Assembly (NCBI GenBank): GCA_019310965.1
Contig: JAFDDG010000001.1
Coordinates: 1 to 64,000, forward strand
Direction: 5' to 3'
Origin: Deltaproteobacteria bacterium
GTDB taxonomy: Bacteria > Myxococcota_A > UBA9160 > SMWR01
DNA: 64,000 nt
Of this stretch, positions 25,414 to 33,856 are shown piece after piece; positions within the stretch are counted from its first letter, which is position 1; each line of letters starts with the position of its first letter. The position numbers and the translations under genes are program-made. The notes under the pieces are model-generated. The model searched no databases. It was given only the letters and a program-made list of their open reading frames with translations, and was not told the DNA's origin.

Positions 25414-26556
25414 ATGGCAGATTTCGACTACGCGGTGATCGGCGCGGGCATCGCCGGCGCCTCGGCGGCCCGCGAGCTTCAGGCGCACGGCCGTGTTCTG
25501 CTGCTCGAAGGCGAGGCCCTCCCCGGCCACCACACGACCGGCCGCTCCGCGGCCTTCCTGATCGAGAGCTACGGCAACGAGGTCGTCCGCCGGCTCACGC
25601 GCGCGAGCCGGCCTTTCTTCGAGGAGCCGCCCGAGGGATTCGCCGACCACCCGTTGATCTACGAGCGGGCCGCGCTCTGGATCGGCCGCGAAGATCAGCG
25701 CCGCAGCCTCGACAGCGCTCTCGAGACCGGGCGAGCGGCCGGTATCGGCCTGCGCCCGGTCTGCACAGAGGAGGCACTCGAGATGTGTCCCGTGCTGCGC
25801 CGCGACTACCTGGCTGCGGGTGTGCTCGAGGCCGACTCGATCGGCATCGACGTCGCGGGCCTGTTGGACGCCAATCTTCGCGGCCTGCGCACGGCGGGAG
25901 GTGTGGTGCGCACGCGCGCACGCGTCACCTCGCTCCGGCAGCTCCGGGAGGGTTGGGAGATCCGCGCGGGCGCTGCCGTGCATCGGGCAGAGGTCGTCGT
26001 CAACGCGGCCGGGGCCTGGTGCGACGAAGTGGCCGGGCTGGCGGGCGTGCGCCCACTCGGGCTCTCTCCGCTGCGTCGGACCGTGATCACCTTCGATGCA
26101 CCCGCGGGCTGCGACGTGAGGGGCTGGCCCTACGTGATCGATGTCGACGAAGAGTTCTACTTCAAGCCCGAGGGCGCGCAGATCCTCGCAACCCCCGCCG
26201 ACGAGACGCCGTCACCACCCTGCGATGCGAGTGCCGAAGAGCACGACGTCGCGCTGGCGGTCGATCGCGTCGAGCGCGCGACCACGTTGGAGATCAAACA
26301 CATCCGCAACCGCTGGGCGGGGCTGCGCAGCTTTGTCCGCGACCGGACGCCGGTCATCGGGATGGACGCGACCCATCCGGGCTTCTTCTGGCTGGCGGGA
26401 CAGGGCGGCTTCGGCATCATGACCTCGCCGGCGGCCGCCCGAGCGGCCGCCGGACTGATCGTCGACGGGACCCTACCTCCGGACCTGGCCACCCTCGGCC
26501 TGTCCGCCGATGATCTTTCCCCCGAACGCGCCGCATTGCGACGCATCGCGCGCTGA
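25414..26556 (+). CDS. FAD-dependent amino-acid-oxidase-like protein (DadA/DAO family)
   Basis: A 380-residue flavoprotein. It begins with DYAVIGAGIAGASAARELQ, the FAD-binding Rossmann motif, and LLLEGEALPGHHTTGRSAA, where the TGRSAA region is typical of glycine-oxidase / D-amino-acid-dehydrogenase relatives. VVVNAAGAWCDEVAGLAG and the C-terminal FFWLAGQGGFGIMTSPAA complete the FAD site. Such enzymes oxidise the C-N bond of amino acids or amines in the cytosol or at the membrane. The ATG at 25414 follows GGAGAGG. No metabolic partner lies adjacent; the next gene is a convergent DUF3604 lipoprotein. The substrate is not determined. Confidence 0.85.
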   Translation: MADFDYAVIGAGIAGASAARELQAHGRVLLLEGEALPGHHTTGRSAAFLIESYGNEVVRRLTRASRPFFEEPPEGFADHPLIYERAALWIGREDQRRSLDSALETGRAAGIGLRPVCTEEALEMCPVLRRDYLAAGVLEADSIGIDVAGLLDANLRGLRTAGGVVRTRARVTSLRQLREGWEIRAGAAVHRAEVVVNAAGAWCDEVAGLAGVRPLGLSPLRRTVITFDAPAGCDVRGWPYVIDVDEEFYFKPEGAQILATPADETPSPPCDASAEEHDVALAVDRVERATTLEIKHIRNRWAGLRSFVRDRTPVIGMDATHPGFFWLAGQGGFGIMTSPAAARAAAGLIVDGTLPPDLATLGLSADDLSPERAALRRIAR

Positions 26557-26607
26557 TCGGTCGCAGCGAAACCCGGGCAGCACGCAGGGGCTGCCGCGGC
26601 CGTCGCG

Positions 26608-28443
26608 TCAGGGCGCGTACCAGACAGGCGAGGTCACGGCGCGCTCCTGGATCGCCGCCGGCACGTCCTCGGGCAGCGGCACGCCGAGACGCTTCGCGTC
26701 ATGGGTACTCCAGCGACAGGTGGGCACCTGGAGCACCCGCGCATAGTAGAAGCACGCCTGGCCGGACTCGAACTCCGGATCCGTCCACGCAGCCGAGAGC
26801 TGGTCGCGCCCCCCCTTCGCGTCGAACGAGCAATCGTCGAGATCGGGCGCCGCGGCGCGCGCGGCGCAACGCGGGGCTTCGCCCTCCGGCGCGGAGCCGT
26901 CGGCGCAGGCCACGTCGAACACCTTCTCGAACGTCTGCCCGCCATCGAGCCAGCCTTTCACGATCTGCAGCCGCTCGAGCGGTGCACCGTTCGGGTCCTT
27001 GAGTGCACCCACGAGCAGCGTCGGCGCACCCGCGTCATGGCCATCCCCGCGCAGCACGCCGCCCATCGCGACACCGCGCTCGTAACCGCTCGCCACCATG
27101 CCCTGCCCGAGATCCGCCTCCGCGAAGTCCCAACCGCCGAAGAGGCGGACGCGCAGGCGCGGGCCGGAGGTCGAGAAAACCTCCCGCGCCCGCATCGCGT
27201 CGAAGATGGCCTCGCGCGTATTCGCCGCGGCCCACACACCCGTCAGGCCCGCGGCGCCGCCCCAGAGGCGCGAGCGTCCGAGCCGCGCCTCGGGCGTCCC
27301 ATCGAGAAAGCCAATCTTTCCGGTGTAGTTTTCCTCTTCGACGGGCGACGAAGCATTGTGGCCGTCGCTCGAGCCGAGCATCCCGAAGCGATAGGGGTTC
27401 ACCCCCGTCCGTGCCTCGATGGCGAGCCCGTCCCTCAGCGCCTGTCGCGCGTAGCTACCCGGCACCTTTCCGATGCTGTTCGGGAGGCCGAGGATGGCGG
27501 GCGCGATCTCGAAGTCCGCCCATTCGTCGTCGGGCGAGAGCTCCGGGTGTGCCTCGGACTGTCCCTTGATCTGCATCACCTCGCTGACCGGCTCGTTGCG
27601 CACGCGCTGAGTCGCGTAGCCGGCGTCGATCGGCGCGCCGTCCCAGTTCACGGCCTCGTACATGCGACCATTGCTGCCGTTCTGATTGTGCGGAATTGCA
27701 AGCACGTCGCTTCCGGTGCCGCGAACCGCATCCATCCAGTCCCAGAGATCTTCCGGGTTCATCGATTCGAGTGACGAGAACGGCCGCTCGGGCACCCGCG
27801 AGCCGCGAAACACGACGTTGCGGTGCAGGTTCTGGCCCTCGGGCATCGGGGTGTACTCGTAGGCGACGAAGGCGCTGAACTCGCCGGGGAGGTTGTTCCG
27901 ATCGGCCAACTCGACGATGCGCCGCCACGTGTTCGCAACGGCCGCCTCCGGTACGAGCAGCTCGGCAACGGGGATGTTGAGCGCCATATCGGCGAACAAG
28001 GCCTCGTTTGCGCGGCGCGCCACGGTCCGGTCACTGCTGACGAGATCACGCAGCAGCTGTGGAGCAGCGCCGGGGTCGCTCCCCTCCTCGAGCCACTCGC
28101 TGAAACCCAGGTAATTCGCGTGCTCGGTGAGCGCGACGAAGTCGAGGGGCGCACCCATGAGCCGGATCTTCCGGCCCGAGACGTGCTCGATCGCCTGGCC
28201 GCGCGCGTAGCGATAGGCGTCCTCGGGCGTCACCCGCACACCGAACGCCCAGGCGTCGAGCGACCACGCGGAGTGAACGTGGAGATCGCCGAAATAGGCG
28301 TCCTTCTGCGGGTTGCCCGGCACCTCGGTCGCACTCTCGGCACCGGTGGCAGCGCGCAACGCCCGCTCTCCGTCGGCGCAGCCGAGCGCGAGCAGCAACG
28401 CGACCCACGGCGCGATGCGGAAATAGGAAGCCGAGTCTCGCAT
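26608..28443 (-). CDS. DUF3604 lipoprotein, PHP-like metal motifs with substitutions (copy 2 of 3)
   Basis: A 611-residue paralogue of the proteins at 6763 and 33857. Its signal peptide ends LLLALGC, a good lipobox. The four PHP-like motifs read FGDLHVHS, VALTEHANYLG, AIPHNQN and GSSDGHNASSP. Motif II therefore has Glu for Asp, and motif IV has DGH where copies 1 and 3 have DSH/DTH. The C-terminal ERAVTSPVWYAP signature is shared by the family. The ATG at 28441-28443 has GGAGG eight bases upstream. It is convergent with the DadA-like gene and divergent from the TetR efflux operon. The reaction is unknown; a surface or periplasmic metal-dependent hydrolase is inferred. Confidence 0.8.
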   Translation of the reverse strand: MRDSASYFRIAPWVALLLALGCADGERALRAATGAESATEVPGNPQKDAYFGDLHVHSAWSLDAWAFGVRVTPEDAYRYARGQAIEHVSGRKIRLMGAPLDFVALTEHANYLGFSEWLEEGSDPGAAPQLLRDLVSSDRTVARRANEALFADMALNIPVAELLVPEAAVANTWRRIVELADRNNLPGEFSAFVAYEYTPMPEGQNLHRNVVFRGSRVPERPFSSLESMNPEDLWDWMDAVRGTGSDVLAIPHNQNGSNGRMYEAVNWDGAPIDAGYATQRVRNEPVSEVMQIKGQSEAHPELSPDDEWADFEIAPAILGLPNSIGKVPGSYARQALRDGLAIEARTGVNPYRFGMLGSSDGHNASSPVEEENYTGKIGFLDGTPEARLGRSRLWGGAAGLTGVWAAANTREAIFDAMRAREVFSTSGPRLRVRLFGGWDFAEADLGQGMVASGYERGVAMGGVLRGDGHDAGAPTLLVGALKDPNGAPLERLQIVKGWLDGGQTFEKVFDVACADGSAPEGEAPRCAARAAAPDLDDCSFDAKGGRDQLSAAWTDPEFESGQACFYYARVLQVPTCRWSTHDAKRLGVPLPEDVPAAIQERAVTSPVWYAP

Positions 28444-28720
28444 GCAAGATTCCTCCGGATGGCAGCACGTTCCCGCGCATGATAGGCGGCGCACTGGCCG
28501 CGGTGTACGCAAGCACTCTTCCGCAGTCTCGGGTCCGTGAAAAGGCAGTAGGTAAGGGCGTCCCCGCTCTTGATCTTGGTCTCCGGTCTGTCCCCGGTCT
28601 CGGGCTGCAGCGGGTTCGGTGATCTGGCTCTCGATCCGCTGGCGCCGCTGCCGGGCGGGGAGTTCTCGGGAGGAGGCCGGGTGGGGGTATCTCCACGGCT
28701 CTGCGGTCAACTATCTGAAA
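28444..28720. other. Intergenic stretch, no gene recognised
   Basis: GC-rich spacer upstream of the divergent DUF3604 and TetR genes. It contains three near-tandem GGTCT words around 28579-28605, but nothing recognisable as a gene or RNA. A longer reading of the TetR gene through this region is possible but lacks any family sequence. Confidence 0.4.
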
Positions 28721-28756
28721 TTACAAGTCATTTTCTATTTAGTAAATACTTACTAA
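28721..28756 (+). promoter_or_regulatory. Promoter with TetR-type palindrome
   Basis: TTAGTAA and TTACTAA (28739-28756) form perfect 7-bp arms around ATAC, a typical TetR-family operator. It overlaps a plausible -10 TAAATA (28743-28748), spaced 16 bases from -35 TTACAA (28721-28726). The TetR gene starts 20 bases further on, so autorepression of the efflux operon is the natural reading. Confidence 0.6.
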
Positions 28757-28776
28757 TCTGTGCGACCAGCTCCCCC

Positions 28777-29427
28777 ATGCCCACACGCGAACACCCGTCC
28801 AACCTGTCGAACCGCCGCTCGCGGCGTCCCACCGCCGCGGAACGGCGCGAGGAGATCCTGAGCGAGGGGCTGCGTTGCTTTGCGGCGCGCGGCTTCAACG
28901 GCACGACCACCCGGCGAATCGCCGAGAGCGTCGGCATCACCGAGGCGGCGCTCTACCGCTACTTCCGGAGCAAGGAGTCGCTCTACTCCGCGATCGTCGC
29001 GCGCAAGATCGAGACACCGCTGCTCTTCGATCGCGCCGAGGACGCGGCGCGGCGCCGCGACGACACGGCCGTGTTCACGGCGCTCGCGAGCGGCGTGCTC
29101 AAGGGCGGCACAGCCGATCCCGAGTTCCTGCGCCTGCTCTTCTTCACGGCGCTCGAGTCGCACGAGCTGGCAGCGCCGCTCTTCGCCTCGCATGTCGATC
29201 CGCTGCGCGAATTCGTCACCGACTACGTGCGCATGCGCATCGCAGAGGGCGCGTTTCGGCCAATCGATCCGCTGCTCGGTGCGCGCGCCTTCCTCGGCAT
29301 GATCCGGGACTACCTGAACGTGCGCATCGTGCACGGGGAGAGCGAGGCCTACCCCCAGTCTCTCGACGAAGTCGTCGCGACATTCGTCGATCTATTTCTC
29401 ACCGGCGTCCGGGCGGACCCGCGATGA
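28777..29427 (+). CDS. TetR family regulator of the adjacent EmrAB-like pump
   Basis: A 216-residue TetR protein. The DNA-binding domain is clear: AERREEILSEGLRCFAARG, then TTTRRIAESVGITEAALYRYFRSKESLY. The C-terminal helical domain is of the AcrR-like kind. The ATG at 28777 is chosen because it lies directly downstream of the palindromic operator and precedes the family sequence. Its stop overlaps the ATG of the adaptor gene (ATGA), giving an operon TetR-adaptor-transporter. It most likely represses the operon until a toxic ligand is bound. Confidence 0.9.
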   Translation: MPTREHPSNLSNRRSRRPTAAERREEILSEGLRCFAARGFNGTTTRRIAESVGITEAALYRYFRSKESLYSAIVARKIETPLLFDRAEDAARRRDDTAVFTALASGVLKGGTADPEFLRLLFFTALESHELAAPLFASHVDPLREFVTDYVRMRIAEGAFRPIDPLLGARAFLGMIRDYLNVRIVHGESEAYPQSLDEVVATFVDLFLTGVRADPR

Positions 29428-30464
29428 GTCCGGCGAGCCGCTTCCTGTCGGCATTGCGCGGGGGCAGACCGGGCAGCTGGCTCAGCCTGGTCGCACTGCT
29501 CTTGCTGGTCGGCGCCGGCGCCTACCAGTGGCAGCGCGGGCGCGGCTTCGAGACCACCGATGACGCATTCGTCGAGGGCACGCTGAGCCACCTGGCGCCC
29601 GAGATCGCCGGGCGCGTGGTAGAGATCCTGATCAGCGGGCACGCCGAGGTTTCGGCTGGGCAGACGCTCGTGCGCCTCGATACGGCCGAGGCCGAGACGC
29701 ATCTCGCGCGTGCGCGGGCGGACCTCGCCGCCGCGCACAACCAGATGAACTCGGCCGAGGCGGCTGCCGCGGCCTCCGACGCCGAGGGCCGGGCGGCCAA
29801 AGTCGAGGCATGGCGCAGCGGCCGCGAGCTCGAGCGCGTGCGACGGCTCGCGGAGAGCGGGGCGGCGAACACCCAGCAGCTCGACGCTGCCAGCGCGACG
29901 CACGACGCCGCCGAGGCACGCGTGCACGCGCTCGCACTGCGGGCGAAGGCGGAGCGCGGTGTGCTCGGCAACGAGGCGCCGCTGCGCCAGGCGGAGGCGG
30001 CGCTGCGCGAGGCCGAGCTCGAGCTCGAGCACTGCGAGTTGCGAGCGCCATTCGACGCCATCGTCGGCCGCAAGAACGTGCATCTCGGCGATATCGTCCG
30101 CCGCGGCCAGGCGCTCATGGCCCTGCGCCGACGCGAGCCGAGCTGGGTGGTTGCGAATTTCAAAGAGACGCAGCTGTGGCGCATGCGACCCGGTGCTCCT
30201 GTCACGATCCACGTCGATGCCTTTCCCGAGCACACCTGGTGGGGTCACGTCGAGTCGTTCTCGCCGGCGAGCGGCGCGAAGTACGCCCTGATCCCCCCCG
30301 AGCCCGCGGCCGGCAACTTCACCAAGGTCGTGCAGCGCATACCGGTCAAGATCGTGCTGGACGAGGTGTCGAACGGCAGCTCTCGACAGCCCGTCGCCGC
30401 TGGCGACACCCAGCCGACACTCGCCATCGGACTGTCGGCCGAGGTGTCGGTCGATGTCCGCTGA
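29424..30464 (+). CDS. HlyD/EmrA-type membrane-fusion efflux adaptor
   Basis: A 346-residue periplasmic adaptor. One N-terminal membrane helix (SWLSLVALLLLVGAGAYQW) is followed by ETTDDAFVEGTLSHLAPEI, the characteristic EmrA start. A lipoyl half-motif, a long alanine- and glutamate-rich coiled coil (about residues 90-200) and the second lipoyl half (ELRAPFDAIVGRKNVHLGD) follow. It would link the inner-membrane transporter to an outer-membrane channel. It overlaps the TetR stop by 4 bp and the transporter start by 11 bp. No TolC-like gene is in the operon, so a channel encoded elsewhere is expected. Confidence 0.9.
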   Translation: MSPASRFLSALRGGRPGSWLSLVALLLLVGAGAYQWQRGRGFETTDDAFVEGTLSHLAPEIAGRVVEILISGHAEVSAGQTLVRLDTAEAETHLARARADLAAAHNQMNSAEAAAAASDAEGRAAKVEAWRSGRELERVRRLAESGAANTQQLDAASATHDAAEARVHALALRAKAERGVLGNEAPLRQAEAALREAELELEHCELRAPFDAIVGRKNVHLGDIVRRGQALMALRRREPSWVVANFKETQLWRMRPGAPVTIHVDAFPEHTWWGHVESFSPASGAKYALIPPEPAAGNFTKVVQRIPVKIVLDEVSNGSSRQPVAAGDTQPTLAIGLSAEVSVDVR

Positions 30465-32046
30465 TACCCCGCCTGCTCCCTCACTGACCTCCGAGGAGGA
30501 TTACCGCCTCGATCTGCCTCGGCTGCTGATCGTGTTCTCGGTGATGCTCGCCGTCATGCTCGAGATCATCGATACGAGCATCGTGAACGTCGCCGTCCCG
30601 GTGATGATGGGCAACCTCGGCGCGACGCTCGACGAGATCGATTGGGTGATCACATCCTACATCGTCGCCAACGTCATCATCATCCCGCTCACCGGCTGGA
30701 TGGCCGGCCGCTTCGGCCGCAAACGCTACTTCACGACGTCGATCCTCATCTTCACCGCCGCGTCAGCGATGTGCGGTGCGTCGAACACCGTCGAGGCCCT
30801 GATCTTCTGGCGCATCGTGCAGGGCCTGGGGGGCGGCGCGCTGGTCGCCACCTCGCAGGCAATTCTGGTGGAGACCTTTCCGCCCTCGAAGCAGGGCGTC
30901 GGGCAGGCGCTCTTCGGTGTCGGCGCCATGGTCGGCCCGAGCCTTGGGCCGACGCTCGGCGGCTTTCTCACTGACAACTACTCGTGGCATTGGTGCTTCC
31001 TGATCAACGTTCCCCTCGGCATCCTCGCAGCCACGCTATGCGGCGCGTATCTACACGATCCACCCCACCTCGCAGCCACACACCGCCGCCGCGTCGACTG
31101 GCCGGGTATCGCCCTATTGGTGATCGGCGTCGGCGCGTTCCAGACGCTGCTCGAGCGGGGCAACAAGGACGATTGGTTCGACAGCCCACTGATCGTGGCG
31201 CTCGCGGTGCTCTCCGCCGCCGGAATCATCGGACTCGTCGTCCGCGAGCTGACGACCGAGGATCCGGTCATCGATTTCCGGGTGCTGCGCCACAAGCAGC
31301 TCGCGCTCGGCTGCGTGCTCGCCTCGCTGCTCGGCGTGGGGCTCTTCGGCCTGGTCTTCCTCTTTCCGGTCTACACGCAATCGCTGCTCGGCTGGACGGC
31401 GTGGCAGTCGGGCCTCGCGGTGCTGCCATCGAGCATGGCGACCGCACTGATGATGTTGATGATGGGTTGGCTGGTCTGGCACGTGGGTCCGCGCCCAATC
31501 TTCGTGACCGGCATGCTACTCATGCCCGTCACTCTCTGGTCCATGAGCCAGTGGACGCTCGCGTCTGGTTGGGACGACGTCATGGTTCCTCAGCTCTTGC
31601 GCGGAATCACGATGGGCTTGCTCTTCATCCCGCTGTCGACGGTGGCCTTGCGTTCGCTTCCGTCGGCGGAGGTGGCGAAGGGCGCCGGCATGTACAACCT
31701 CTTCCGACAGCTCGGAGGCAGCTTCGGCATCGCGGCGCTGGCGGGCATCCTCGACCGGCAGACCGAGGTGCACCGCAGCGCCCTCGCGCGGCACGTCGGG
31801 CCGTTCGACCCGCCCACCGTGCAGGCACTGGATTCACTCTCGCAGCGCCTTGCCGACGGGGGGCTCGACCTGGTCCAGGCCGAGTTCGTCGCGCGCGCGC
31901 TGCTCGACCGCATGCTCGAGGCGCAGGCCTCGATGGAGGCCTTCTACGACGCCTACTTCTTCATCGGCGTGCTCTTCCTGAGCGCGCTGCCCCTCGCCTT
32001 CATGGTGTCACGCCACGCACCGGGCAAGTACGCCCCCATCGAATAG
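30454..32046 (+). CDS. MFS drug transporter, DHA2 (EmrB/QacA) family
   Basis: A 530-residue protein with about 14 membrane segments. The motif-A loop GWMAGRFGRKRYF, the helix-1 motif LEIIDTSIVNVAVP, the VITSYIVANVIIIP segment and motif C in GVGAMVGPSLGPTLGG are diagnostic of DHA2 proton-coupled drug exporters. It overlaps the adaptor gene by 11 bp and is the last gene of the TetR-adaptor-transporter operon. Substrates of this family are hydrophobic toxicants and uncouplers; here the actual substrate is unknown. Confidence 0.9.
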   Translation: MSADTPPAPSLTSEEDYRLDLPRLLIVFSVMLAVMLEIIDTSIVNVAVPVMMGNLGATLDEIDWVITSYIVANVIIIPLTGWMAGRFGRKRYFTTSILIFTAASAMCGASNTVEALIFWRIVQGLGGGALVATSQAILVETFPPSKQGVGQALFGVGAMVGPSLGPTLGGFLTDNYSWHWCFLINVPLGILAATLCGAYLHDPPHLAATHRRRVDWPGIALLVIGVGAFQTLLERGNKDDWFDSPLIVALAVLSAAGIIGLVVRELTTEDPVIDFRVLRHKQLALGCVLASLLGVGLFGLVFLFPVYTQSLLGWTAWQSGLAVLPSSMATALMMLMMGWLVWHVGPRPIFVTGMLLMPVTLWSMSQWTLASGWDDVMVPQLLRGITMGLLFIPLSTVALRSLPSAEVAKGAGMYNLFRQLGGSFGIAALAGILDRQTEVHRSALARHVGPFDPPTVQALDSLSQRLADGGLDLVQAEFVARALLDRMLEAQASMEAFYDAYFFIGVLFLSALPLAFMVSRHAPGKYAPIE

Positions 32047-32049
32047 GAG

Positions 32050-32078
32050 CCCGCACCCGCCGAGCCGGCGCGGGGTTT
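32050..32078 (+). terminator. Possible intrinsic terminator after the efflux operon
   Basis: CCCGC (32050-32054) pairs with GCGGG (32070-32074), and inside it GCCG pairs with CGGC around AGC, giving a GC-rich hairpin four bases past the transporter stop. It is followed by GTTTCG, so the T-run is short. This is plausible but weak. Confidence 0.35.
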
Positions 32079-32126
32079 CGTCTGGGCTTGCAGACCGCCA
32101 CCGGCGCGCCACATACTCGGGTGCAG

Positions 32127-33647
32127 ATGGCGCCTCCGCTTCGCGACACCTCGTGGGCCGCGCTCGGGACACTCGCGCTGGCGAAGCTCGCGCTGCACCT
32201 GGCGACGAGCACTGGCTACGGTCACTTTCGCGACGAGCTGTACTACCTCGCCTCCACAGAACACCTCGCGTGGGGCTACGTCGAGCATCCGCCACTGTCG
32301 ATCGCGCTGCTCTGGCTTGCCCGCACCGGCCTGGGCGAGTCGCTCCTCGCGCTTCGCTGCCTACCCGCCCTCGCGGGCGCAGCGACGGTAATCGTCACCG
32401 GCCTTCTCGCGCGCGAGCTGGGTGGCGGATCGCGCGCGCAGTTTCTGGCGGCGTTGTCCGTGCTCGTCACCCCCTTCTATCTGGCCGTCGGCCACTTCTA
32501 TTCGATGAACGTTTTCGACGTGCTCCTGTGGGCGACGCTCGGCTGGCTCGCCGCGCGAATCCTGCTGCGCAGCGAGCCGCGGCTCTGGCTCGTATTCGGC
32601 CTGGTGGCGGGAATCGGCCTGCTGAACAAGGTCTCCGTCGGCTTCCTCGGCTTCGGGCTGGTGGTGGGGCTTGCGCTGACGCCTCAGCGCCGTTGGTTCT
32701 CGAGCCCCTGGCTGTGGCTGGGCGGCGGCATCGCCTTCGTCGTCTTTCTGCCCCACTTCTTCTGGCAGATCCAGCACGACTGGCCCACGCTCGAGTTTCA
32801 GGCGAACGCGCGCGCCGACAAGAATCCCACGCTCTCTCCATTCGAATTCGCCGCGCAGCAATTTCAGCTGGGAAACCCGGTGCTGCTGCCACTGTGGCTC
32901 ACGGGGCTGGGGGGGCTGCTCGCGTCCCGCCGTCTGGCGGCGGTGCGCCCGCTCGGAATCGCATACGCCGTCCTCTTCGTCCTCTTCGTGGCAACGACGG
33001 CGAAGGCCTACTACCTGGCACCGATCTACACGATCCTCTTCGCCGCTGGGGCAGTCATCTCCGAGCCCGTGCTCGCGCGTCGGACGTGGCGAATGCCGGT
33101 CGCGGCAGCGGTCGCCGTATTCGGAAGTCTTCCCGCGCTGCCAGTCGCGCTGCCCGTCCTGTCGCAGGAGAGGTTCATCGCATACTCGCGCGCGATCGGC
33201 CTCGAAGCACCCGTGCTGGAGAGACATGAGCAGGGTTCGTTGCCGCAGAACCTGGCGGACATGCACGGCTGGCGAGAACTCGTCGACACCGTCGAACGGG
33301 TCGTCGCTTCTCTTGCCCCGGAAGAACGCCGCCGCGCCGTGGTGCTCGCCACGAACTACGGCGAAGCCGGCGCAGTCGAGGTACTCGGCCGCCACCGCGG
33401 CCTCCCGCCGGTCGTCTGCGGACACAACAGCTACTGGGAGTGGCGCCCCGCAACACTCGAAGGTCCGGTGATCGCGCTGCGCCGCTCGCGCGAGGAGCTC
33501 GAGCGCTGGTTCGAGTCCGTCGAACGCGTCGACACCGTACGCTGTCGCTGGTGCATGCCCTATCAAAAAGACGCGCCGGTGCACGTGGCGCGCGGCCTCA
33601 AGGTTCCTCTCGAGCAGTTCTGGCGGGAGATCAAGCGTTTCATCTGA
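32127..33647 (+). CDS. Glycosyltransferase family 39 (ArnT/PMT-like) membrane protein
   Basis: A 506-residue polytopic membrane protein. The N-terminal exported loop reads GHFRDELYYLASTEHLAWGYVEHPPLS, the signature of the PMT_2/GT39-like lipid-linked sugar transferases, where the Asp/Glu pair is catalytic. About 10-12 membrane helices follow, then a soluble C-terminal domain from about residue 345. These enzymes move a sugar from a polyprenyl carrier to a lipid, protein or glycan on the outer side of the inner membrane. The ATG at 32127 precedes the first helix; no strong ribosome site is seen. The gene stands alone, and the acceptor is unknown. Confidence 0.8.
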   Translation: MAPPLRDTSWAALGTLALAKLALHLATSTGYGHFRDELYYLASTEHLAWGYVEHPPLSIALLWLARTGLGESLLALRCLPALAGAATVIVTGLLARELGGGSRAQFLAALSVLVTPFYLAVGHFYSMNVFDVLLWATLGWLAARILLRSEPRLWLVFGLVAGIGLLNKVSVGFLGFGLVVGLALTPQRRWFSSPWLWLGGGIAFVVFLPHFFWQIQHDWPTLEFQANARADKNPTLSPFEFAAQQFQLGNPVLLPLWLTGLGGLLASRRLAAVRPLGIAYAVLFVLFVATTAKAYYLAPIYTILFAAGAVISEPVLARRTWRMPVAAAVAVFGSLPALPVALPVLSQERFIAYSRAIGLEAPVLERHEQGSLPQNLADMHGWRELVDTVERVVASLAPEERRRAVVLATNYGEAGAVEVLGRHRGLPPVVCGHNSYWEWRPATLEGPVIALRRSREELERWFESVERVDTVRCRWCMPYQKDAPVHVARGLKVPLEQFWREIKRFI

Positions 33648-33856
33648 CGGCCCCGCCACGAGCTTCCGCTCGACGTGGAGCCACGCAGCCGCAGCATCGA
33701 CAACCGTGAGTTTCGCCCGCTGCGAATCCCTGGTGGAGGGGAGAGCGAGGCGCACCGCGTCCTCGACAGCGGCCGCAGCTCCGGGCTGGCAGCGCCGCCC
33801 CTTCCCGTGCGATAAACGGGGACCGGCCCGGGCTCGGCAGGGCGAACGGAGGAAGC

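Noticed and set aside
30984-32126. Upstream extension of the GT39 gene by about 380 codons
   Set aside because: It runs inside the EmrB-like gene in another frame and has the Arg/Pro-rich look of a shadow; the family start is at 32127.
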